13,773 nucleotides of DNA from an uncultured Mycoplasmatota bacterium (GTDB lineage Bacteria; Bacillota_I; Bacilli_A; RF39; UBA660), in assembly GCA_900552235.1 (NCBI GenBank), contig URYZ01000022.1, forward strand, positions 1-13,773. Reading direction: 5' to 3'. Positions 7,113 through 13,231 of this stretch are shown one piece after another (position 1 is the stretch's first letter; each line of letters opens with the position of its first letter). The notes beneath the pieces are model-generated. The model had not been told where the DNA came from and ran no database searches. It saw only the letters and a program-made list of their open reading frames with translations. The translations under genes and the position numbers were made by a program.

Positions 7113-7778
7113 ATGGGAAAGCTTATATTAATCGAAGGAACAGATTGTTCGGGAAAAGAAACGCAAAGTAAGTTATTAAAAGAAAAAGTAGAAAAAGATA
7201 ATAAAACATGTGTATATTTTTCTTTTCCTAATTATAATTCGCCAACAGGTAAAATAGTGGGAGGTCCTTATCTTGGCAAAGAAGAAATATGTAAATCATA
7301 TTTTACTGAAGGGGCTGTTAACGTTGATCCTAAAGTTTCTTGTTTATATTTTGCTGCAGATAGATTATATAATTTGGAATCTTTAAAAAAATTAGTTAAC
7401 TCTTATGATTATGTAATTTTAGATAGATATGCTTTTAGTAATATGGCTCATCAAGGTGGCAAAGAAGAAGATAAAAATAAAAGAAATGAAATATATGATT
7501 TTATATATGAACTTGAATTTAATTTATTAAAACTTATTAAACCTGACATAGTAATCTTTTTACATATGCCTACTAAATTTGCTTTAGAATTAAGAAAAAA
7601 TAGAACATCTTTAGACGAACATGAAAAAAGTATAAAACATTTAACTATGGCAGAAAATGCTTATCTTGAATTAAAAGATAAGTATGGTTTTAAATATATT
7701 TCTTGTGTTAAAGAAGATAAACTAAGAGATATTGAAAATATAAACGATGAATTATACGAATTAATAAGAAACATTTAA
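7113..7778 (+). CDS. tmk: dTMP kinase (thymidylate kinase), variant P-loop
   Basis: Phosphorylates dTMP to dTDP with ATP, the step after ThyA. The 221-aa protein has the N-terminal KLILIEGTDCSGKETQ nucleotide loop (residues 9-16), a DRYAFSNMAHQGG motif at 104-116 matching the TMPK DR[YH] signature, a helical lid with RKNRTSLDEHEKS, and the MAENAYLEL helix. The Walker A Ser/Thr is replaced by Glu16 (GKE instead of GKS/T). ATG 7113 is chosen over an in-frame ATG 24 nt upstream because a GGAG site (7101-7104) stands at the right distance and homology starts at MGKLILIEG. One nucleotide separates it from the end of the reductase gene. The terminator lies across its final codons. Assignment to TMPK rather than another nucleoside-phosphate kinase rests on the DRY motif and the gene context. 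Confidence 0.85.
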   Translation: MGKLILIEGTDCSGKETQSKLLKEKVEKDNKTCVYFSFPNYNSPTGKIVGGPYLGKEEICKSYFTEGAVNVDPKVSCLYFAADRLYNLESLKKLVNSYDYVILDRYAFSNMAHQGGKEEDKNKRNEIYDFIYELEFNLLKLIKPDIVIFLHMPTKFALELRKNRTSLDEHEKSIKHLTMAENAYLELKDKYGFKYISCVKEDKLRDIENINDELYELIRNI

Positions 7779-7790
7779 GTTTCTTTTTTT
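7766..7790 (+). terminator. Terminator overlapping the 3' end of tmk
   Basis: AAGAAAC (7766-7772) pairs with GTTTCTT (7779-7785) across a loop that contains the TAA stop codon, followed by a run of five T. A second T run follows at about 7802-7808. Confidence 0.75.
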
Positions 7791-7835
7791 GTAACAAAAT
7801 CTTTTTTTAATCATTTATTACTACAGGTGAAGGTT

Positions 7836-8771
7836 ATGAATGGTTTAATTGGTAATACTCCAATGATAAAAATAAAATATAAATATAAAGAAAAAGAAAA
7901 TTTTATTTATGCTAAACTTGAATGGTTTAATTTAACTGGAAGTATAAAAGATAGATTAATCTATTATGTCCTTAATAAGAATAATTTAGAAAACATTGCT
8001 ACTTTAGTAGAAGCAACAAGTGGTAATACTGGAATAGCACTCGCAGCTCTTGGAAATTATTATAAGAAAAAAGTAGTTATTTTTATGCCTGATTTTGTAA
8101 GTGAAGAAAGAAAAACACTACTTAAAAGTTATGGAGCTAAATTACACCTTATATCACAAAAAGAAGGTGGGTTTATAAAGTGTGTAAAACTTGCTAAAGA
8201 ATATTCTAAAAGAAAAAACACTTTATTAATAAATCAGTTTTCTAATAAATTAAATATAGATACGCATTATTATACAACAGGAAAAGAAATACTTGATAAA
8301 TTAAATAACATTGGAGGATTTGTAAGTGGAATAGGTAGTGCTGGTACTTTAATAGGCATATCCAAAAGATTAAAAAGTGTTTTTCCAAATCTAAAAGTTG
8401 CTCTTCTTGAACCAACAGATGCTGAAGTGGTTGCTAAAAATAAAGCTACTCCTCATAAAATTGAAGGTATCGCTGATTTTTTTATTCCTGATAATTTTAA
8501 CAAGGAAAATATAACAAATTACTATTCAATAAATGATAATGATGCAATTAACATGAGCAAGAAATTAGCTAAAGAATTAGGACTTGGCGTAGGAATATCA
8601 AGTGGGGCTAATTTTTTAGGAAGTGTTTTATTAAGCGAAGAAGTAAATAATGTTGTAACAGTTTTTCCTGATGATAACAAAAAATATTTATCTGTTTTAA
8701 AAGATGACACTTTATTAAAAGAAGATTTTATATCAAATAATATTGAATTAATAAGTTATGAAATAGTTTAA
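7836..8771 (+). CDS. PLP-dependent cysteine synthase family protein
   Basis: Fold-type II PLP enzyme related to O-acetylserine sulfhydrylase (CysK), which makes cysteine from O-acetylserine and sulfide. With ATG 7836 the protein is 311 aa, the usual CysK length. It has the MNGLIGNTPM start, the PLP-binding Lys38 in NLTGSIKDR, the substrate loop EATSGNTG, GIGSAGTLIG in place of the usual G-T-G-G-T phosphate loop, IEGIADFFIP in place of the IQGIGAGFIP motif, and VGISSGAN. PDDNKKYLS replaces the PD[ST]-G-x-RYLS ending. Because several loops differ from standard CysK, the exact substrate is uncertain; a cystathionine beta-synthase-like or other amino acid reaction is possible. ATG 7836 follows an AGGTG site by 6 nt; GTG 7827 overlaps that site and is less likely. 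It sits alone between a terminator and the T-box promoter. Confidence 0.82.
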   Translation: MNGLIGNTPMIKIKYKYKEKENFIYAKLEWFNLTGSIKDRLIYYVLNKNNLENIATLVEATSGNTGIALAALGNYYKKKVVIFMPDFVSEERKTLLKSYGAKLHLISQKEGGFIKCVKLAKEYSKRKNTLLINQFSNKLNIDTHYYTTGKEILDKLNNIGGFVSGIGSAGTLIGISKRLKSVFPNLKVALLEPTDAEVVAKNKATPHKIEGIADFFIPDNFNKENITNYYSINDNDAINMSKKLAKELGLGVGISSGANFLGSVLLSEEVNNVVTVFPDDNKKYLSVLKDDTLLKEDFISNNIELISYEIV

Positions 8772-8801
8772 AATGTGCACAATTTTTTGTTTTAAAACCA
8801 C

Positions 8802-8830
8802 TTGTAAAATAATAAAAAATGTGCTAGTAT
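8802..8830 (+). promoter_or_regulatory. Promoter of the T-box / CYTH / ileS operon
   Basis: TTGTAA (8802-8807), a 17-bp spacer and TAGTAT (8825-8830), with TGC directly before the -10 box as an extended -10 element. Transcription would begin near 8837, shortly before the T-box Stem I. Confidence 0.65.
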
Positions 8831-8852
8831 ATTGTTATATTTAAAAACAAAT

Positions 8853-9057
8853 GAGGAAGACGGAAATATAATTTATTTTAATAAGAGAGTTGATGTATGG
8901 TGAAAGTCAATAAAATAAATATATTTTGGATCACTTCTGATGTTCTATATTAAGTAAATAGATATAGATGGTAACGCATTATAGTTTTAAGAGCATAATT
9001 AACTTTATGAAATAAGGTGGGACCACGAATTTTTCGCCCTTATGTCATAAAGTTTTT
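8853..9057 (+). promoter_or_regulatory. T-box leader, isoleucine (AUC) specifier
   Basis: tRNA-sensing leader controlling the downstream CYTH-ileS operon. Stem I is visible: GAAG (8856-8859) pairs with CTTC (8934-8937), AAATAT (8864-8869) with ATATTT (8921-8926), and ATTTATTTTA (8871-8880) with TAAAATAAAT (8911-8920), topped by the AGAGAG and GGTGAAAG apical elements. The specifier ATC (8930-8932) sits in the loop just before A8933 and the lower helix, its standard place, and reads Ile. The antiterminator has helix ATAAGG (9012-9017)/CCTTAT (9038-9043), the 7-nt bulge TGGGACC (9018-9024) and helix CGAA/TTCG. Uncharged tRNA-Ile is expected to promote read-through. The fourth bulge base is G, where U would pair with A73 of tRNA-Ile. 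Confidence 0.9.
9001..9057 (+). terminator. T-box terminator hairpin
   Basis: AACTTTATGA (9001-9010) and TCATAAAGTT (9045-9054) form a perfect 10-bp stem followed by a T run (9053-9057). The stem encloses the antiterminator rather than competing with it in the usual way. A short alternative hairpin just downstream of the antiterminator (9039-9052) would be weak. Confidence 0.6.
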
Positions 9058-9076
9058 ATATTTTTAAGGAGGTTTT

Positions 9077-9616
9077 ATGGAAAAAGAGATTGAATTAAGA
9101 GTATATGATATTGATAAGGAAGAATTAATAAAAAAAATAGAAAAATTAAATGGAAAGTTTATCAATAATTATGAGCAAATAAGATATGTATATGATTTTA
9201 ATCCTGTTAAAGAAAATAAATGGATAAGGCTTAGAACGGATGGTTTTAAAACTACACTTACTATAAAAGAGTATACTTCATCAAAAATAAATGGAGTTAA
9301 CGAATTAGAAATTGAGGTAAGTGATATGGAAAAAACTAATCTTATTTTAGAAAAACTTGGTTATAAAAAAAGAAGCGTTCAAGAAAATAAAAGAACAAGA
9401 TATATTTTAAATGATGTTGAAATAGATATTGATACATGGCCTTATTTAAAAACATTCGTTGAGTTTGAAAGTAAGAGTAAAGAAAAAATATATGACGTTT
9501 TAAAATTACTTGATATTGACATTAAAAATACTACTACTAAAATAGCGGATGATTTTTATTATGATATAGGTTTTACTAAAGAAATGTTAAACGATTTAAG
9601 ATTTAAGGAGGAATAG
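9077..9616 (+). CDS. CYTH-domain protein (triphosphate tunnel family)
   Basis: Member of the CYTH/triphosphate tunnel fold, which binds triphosphates with divalent metal inside a beta barrel. Known members include class IV adenylate cyclases, thiamine triphosphatases and inorganic tripolyphosphatases; which reaction applies here cannot be decided. The 179-aa sequence shows the N-terminal EIELR signature (ExExK/R, residues 4-8), the basic strand WIRLRTDG, TTLTIKEY, the acidic strand ELEIEVSD, KRTRYIL, and EIDIDTWPYLKTFVEFES, all facing the tunnel in this fold. A strong AAGGAGG site precedes the ATG. It is the first gene after the T-box leader, and two nucleotides separate its stop from the ileS start, so both should be made under isoleucine tRNA control. 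Confidence 0.85.
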   Translation: MEKEIELRVYDIDKEELIKKIEKLNGKFINNYEQIRYVYDFNPVKENKWIRLRTDGFKTTLTIKEYTSSKINGVNELEIEVSDMEKTNLILEKLGYKKRSVQENKRTRYILNDVEIDIDTWPYLKTFVEFESKSKEKIYDVLKLLDIDIKNTTTKIADDFYYDIGFTKEMLNDLRFKEE

Positions 9617-9618
9617 TT

Positions 9619-12600
9619 ATGTTTAAAGAATTAAGAAAAGGAAATTATGAAGAAGTAGAACAACATTTTATTGATTATTGGAAAGAAAATGATATATTAC
9701 AAAAATCTATTGATAAAAGTAATAATTATTTTGTATTTTATGATGGCCCAGCAACTGCTAATGGTCATCCAGGATTACACCATATGGTGGCCAAGTTTTT
9801 AAAAGATAGTTTTTGTAAATATAAAACTATGCAAGGATATAAAGTACTTAGAAAAGTAGGATGGGATACTCATGGCCTTCCTGTTGAAGTAGAAGCAGAA
9901 AAGAAATTAGGTTTTAATTCTAAAAAAGATATTGAAAATTATGGAATTGAAAAATTTAATAATGTTTGTCGTGAACTTGTATGGAGTAATGAAAAATCAT
10001 TTAGTGATTTAACTGCTAAAATGGGTCAATTCATTGATTTAGAACATCCTTATGTTACTTATGATAATAAATATATTGAAACAGAATGGTATATTTTAAA
10101 GAAATTTTTTGATGAAGGTTTATTTTATGAAGGAGTTAAAATTGTTCCATTTTGTACAAGATGTGGTACAGGTTTAGCTTCTCATGAAGTTGCTCAAGGA
10201 TATAAAGATATTGAAGCTCAAACTGTAATTGTACCTTTTAAAGTATGTGATGATGATTCTTATTTTCTTGTTTGGACAACAACACCATGGACTTTAATTT
10301 CAAATGTAGCTTTATGTGTTAATCCAAATGAAAAATATGTTAAAGTATTATCAAATGGATATAAATTTATCCTTGCTAAAAAGCTAGCAAATAAAGTTCT
10401 TGGAGATTCTTATGAAATACTTGAAGAATATTTAGGAAAAGATTTAGAATATACTTCTTACGAACAATTAATTCCAAGTTTGAAAGTAAATAAAAAAGCA
10501 TTTTATGTAACATGTGATAATTATGTAACTATGGAAGATGGTACGGGGGTAGTTCATATTGCACCAGCTTTTGGGCAAGATGATGCTAATATTGGTAAAA
10601 AGTATAATTTACCATACCTTAATCCTGTTGGTGAAGATGGATGTTATACTGAAGGACTTTGGAAGGGTAGAAATGTCTTTGATGTTGATTTAGATGTTAT
10701 TAAGTATTTAAAAGAAAACGATAAATTATTTAAAAAACAAAAATTAGTTCACTCATATCCTCATTGTTGGAGATGTGGTACACCACTTTTATATTATTCA
10801 AAACCAAGTTTCTATCTTGAGGTTACTAAAATTAAAGATAAAATTGTGGAAGCTAACAAAACAGTTAATTGGTATCCAAGTTATGTTGGAGAAAAACGTT
10901 TTGGAAATTGGCTTGAAAATTTAAATGATTGGGCTATTTCAAGAAGTAGATATTGGGGAACACCACTTCCTTTATGGAGATGTTCATGTGGCCATGATGA
11001 AATGATTGGTTCAAAAGAAGAATTAGTAGAAAAAGCAATTGAAAAAATTGATACTTCAATTGATTTACATAGACCTTATGTTGATGACATACATATTAAA
11101 TGTCCAAAATGTGGTAAAACAATGTCTAGAGTAGTGGATGTTATTGATTGTTGGTTTGATTCTGGTTCTATGCCATTTGCTCAATATCATTATCCATTTG
11201 AAAATAAAGAACTTTGGGAAACACAATTTCCAGCAGATTTTATTTGTGAAGGAATTGACCAAACACGTGGATGGTTCTATTCACTTCTTGTAATTTCAAC
11301 ATTTGTTAAAGGATGTGCACCATATAAAAATGTTTTAGTAAATGATCTTTTACTTGATAAAGAAGGCAAAAAAATGAGTAAAAGTAAAGGCAATATTGTG
11401 GAACCATTTACAACTTTAAAAACATATGGAGCAGATACAGTAAGATTTTATCTTCCATATACTTCACCAGTATGGATGCCTTTAAAATTTGATTATGAAG
11501 GATTAAAAGAAGTACATTCTAAATTCTTTAATCCATTTAAAAATACTTATACTTTCTTTCAAACATATGCTAATATTGATAAAGTAGATCCAAGAAACTT
11601 TAAAGTAGAATACAAAGATTTAGAAGAAATAGATAAATGGTTACTTTCTAAATATAATAGACTTGTTAAAAATGTAACTGAAGCTTTTGAAGAATATGAT
11701 TTAAATAAAGTTGTAAAATATTTGACAACATTTGTTGGAGAAGATTTATCTAATTGGTATATTAGAAGAAATAGAAATAGATTCTGGGGTAGTAATTTAG
11801 ATAATTCTAAAAAAAGTGTTTATCAAACCACTTATGAAGTATTAATTGGATTATCAAAACTTCTTGCACCAATTTCACCATATATAAGTGAAGAAATATA
11901 TCAAAATTTAACAAATGAAGAATCAGTTCATTTAAGTTCATTTCCTAAATGTGATGAAAGTCTAATAGATTTAAAATTAGAAGAAAAAATGGATTTAGTA
12001 AGAGACTTAATTTCACTTGGTAGAAATGCACGTGAAGAAGCTAAAATAAAGGTTAGACAACCAATTAGTGAAGTATTAATTGATGGTAAAAATAAAGACA
12101 TATTAAGTGATTTAACATCTTTAATAACAGATGAATTAAATGTAAAAAAATTAACATTTGTAGATGATTTAAGTTTATATATGAACTTTATTATAAGACC
12201 AAACTTTAAAGAAACAGGTAAATTATTTGGAAATAAAATGAAAGAATATCAAACTTTCTTAAATAATTTAACTGAAAAAGATAAAGAAACTTTATTAAAT
12301 GGTGGTACATTAAAATTTGAAGAGTTTGATATTGATAAAAATCTTGTTGATATAAGAATTGAATCTAAAGAAGGATTTGACTGTATAAATGAAGGTAATA
12401 ATTTTATTATCTTAAATACTACTTTAACAGAAGATTTAATAAAAGAAGGTTTAGCAAGAGAACTTGTATCAAAAGTTCAAAATATGCGTAAAGAAAAAGA
12501 CTTTAATATTGAAGATAGAATTAATTTATTCTATAACGGTAATTCTTATTTTGAAAGTGTATTAAAAGAATTTGAATCTTATATTAAAGAAGAAACATTA

Positions 12601-13161
12601 GCACTTGGTGTATTTGTAGGAGATAGTGCCGTTGTAGATGGCGCATTTGTCAAAGTACAAAAACAATGTATTTCAAAAGCATTAGAATCAAGAGTTGGAT
12701 GTTTAATGGCTGTTGAATTATTAGAAGCTGTTAAAGATAAAGAATTTGATTTTGATTTATATGTTGGAGCTTGTGTCATGGAAGAAGTAGGACAGCGAGG
12801 AGCCACAACAGCTACAGGACTGGTAAAACCAGATCTAGGTGTTGTACTTGGTTGTAAGAAAGCTAAAACATTAGATGAAAAAGACCAGAGCGTAGGAGAG
12901 CTAGGAAAAGGCTTATTAGTATCTTTCTACGATAAAGGGATGATGCCAAACCGCGGTTTATTAGATGCATTAGTACAAATCTGTAAAGAGGAAGATATCG
13001 CATATCAGCACTACTATAGTATGGATCTAAATGAAGGGGCATGGGTACACAAATTGTTTGCCGGATGTCCAACACTGAATGTATCGATTGCGATTCAAAA
13101 TGCATACAGCGCAATTGAAAGTATGGATCTAAATGATTATGACTGCGCAAAAAAAGCTTAA
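9619..13161 (+). CDS. ileS: Isoleucyl-tRNA synthetase, C-terminus replaced by an M42 peptidase fragment
   Basis: IleRS charges tRNA-Ile with isoleucine. Residues 1 to about 994 are a clear class I synthetase: the HIGH-region motif HPGLHH (50-55), the CP1 editing domain with WTTTPWTL near 220, Cys pairs C179/C182, C383/C386, C455/C457 and C495/C498, the KMSKS loop at 585-589, and the helical anticodon-binding domain from about 640. IleRS of this type normally ends about 35-45 residues after the ETLA segment at about 1030-1040 aa. Here the frame passes at residues 994-997 straight into M42 aminopeptidase sequence and stops at 1180. The start has an AGGAGGAAT site overlapping the end of the CYTH gene. 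The true IleRS end is missing, so this is a chimera: a real recombination product or an assembly join. The synthetase core is certain; the full-length product is doubtful. Confidence 0.85.
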   Translation: MFKELRKGNYEEVEQHFIDYWKENDILQKSIDKSNNYFVFYDGPATANGHPGLHHMVAKFLKDSFCKYKTMQGYKVLRKVGWDTHGLPVEVEAEKKLGFNSKKDIENYGIEKFNNVCRELVWSNEKSFSDLTAKMGQFIDLEHPYVTYDNKYIETEWYILKKFFDEGLFYEGVKIVPFCTRCGTGLASHEVAQGYKDIEAQTVIVPFKVCDDDSYFLVWTTTPWTLISNVALCVNPNEKYVKVLSNGYKFILAKKLANKVLGDSYEILEEYLGKDLEYTSYEQLIPSLKVNKKAFYVTCDNYVTMEDGTGVVHIAPAFGQDDANIGKKYNLPYLNPVGEDGCYTEGLWKGRNVFDVDLDVIKYLKENDKLFKKQKLVHSYPHCWRCGTPLLYYSKPSFYLEVTKIKDKIVEANKTVNWYPSYVGEKRFGNWLENLNDWAISRSRYWGTPLPLWRCSCGHDEMIGSKEELVEKAIEKIDTSIDLHRPYVDDIHIKCPKCGKTMSRVVDVIDCWFDSGSMPFAQYHYPFENKELWETQFPADFICEGIDQTRGWFYSLLVISTFVKGCAPYKNVLVNDLLLDKEGKKMSKSKGNIVEPFTTLKTYGADTVRFYLPYTSPVWMPLKFDYEGLKEVHSKFFNPFKNTYTFFQTYANIDKVDPRNFKVEYKDLEEIDKWLLSKYNRLVKNVTEAFEEYDLNKVVKYLTTFVGEDLSNWYIRRNRNRFWGSNLDNSKKSVYQTTYEVLIGLSKLLAPISPYISEEIYQNLTNEESVHLSSFPKCDESLIDLKLEEKMDLVRDLISLGRNAREEAKIKVRQPISEVLIDGKNKDILSDLTSLITDELNVKKLTFVDDLSLYMNFIIRPNFKETGKLFGNKMKEYQTFLNNLTEKDKETLLNGGTLKFEEFDIDKNLVDIRIESKEGFDCINEGNNFIILNTTLTEDLIKEGLARELVSKVQNMRKEKDFNIEDRINLFYNGNSYFESVLKEFESYIKEETLALGVFVGDSAVVDGAFVKVQKQCISKALESRVGCLMAVELLEAVKDKEFDFDLYVGACVMEEVGQRGATTATGLVKPDLGVVLGCKKAKTLDEKDQSVGELGKGLLVSFYDKGMMPNRGLLDALVQICKEEDIAYQHYYSMDLNEGAWVHKLFAGCPTLNVSIAIQNAYSAIESMDLNDYDCAKKA

Positions 13162-13231
13162 CTGTATTTGTTGAACATTTAAATGAAGAAAAGATTCAAG
13201 AATTTAAGGAATCAAATCGATAGGTGATACT
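12601..13231 (+). pseudogene. 3' part of an M42-family aminopeptidase homologue, fused to ileS and frameshifted
   Basis: The stretch ALGVFVGDSAVVDGAFVKVQ lines up with ELGIQIGDMITPDTEFTVMN of the next gene, so M42 sequence begins at about 12601 without its N-terminal half. The VMEEVGQRGA motif with both family glutamates is present. KALESRVG has Glu where the bridging Asp is usual, PDLGVVLGC has Gly for the metal-binding Asp, and the last metal His is Tyr in IQNAYSAIE, so metal binding looks impaired. The frame stops at 13161 just after a run of seven A (13149-13155). Shifting by -1 there continues as SLTVFVEHLNEEKIQEF to a TAG at 13229-13231, restoring the normal family end. One missing A, or slippage on A-AAA-AAA, would explain this. 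The TAG overlaps the ribosome site of the next M42 gene. Confidence 0.8.
13018..13136 (+). repeat. 17-bp direct repeat inside the M42 fragment
   Basis: AGTATGGATCTAAATGA occurs at 13018-13034 and again at 13120-13136. The copies are 102 bp apart and in the same reading frame, so both encode SMDLN followed by Glu or Asp. Confidence 0.9.

Noticed and set aside
8777..8824. GCACA...TGTGC inverted repeat after the cysteine synthase family gene, considered as a terminator
   Set aside because: The arms are mostly A/T with a bulge, the loop is about 25 nt, no T run follows, and it overlaps the T-box promoter, so support is too weak.
12579..13150. Two antisense open frames over the ileS/M42 junction region
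   Set aside because: No start signals and no recognisable protein features; the sense strand shows clear M42 homology.
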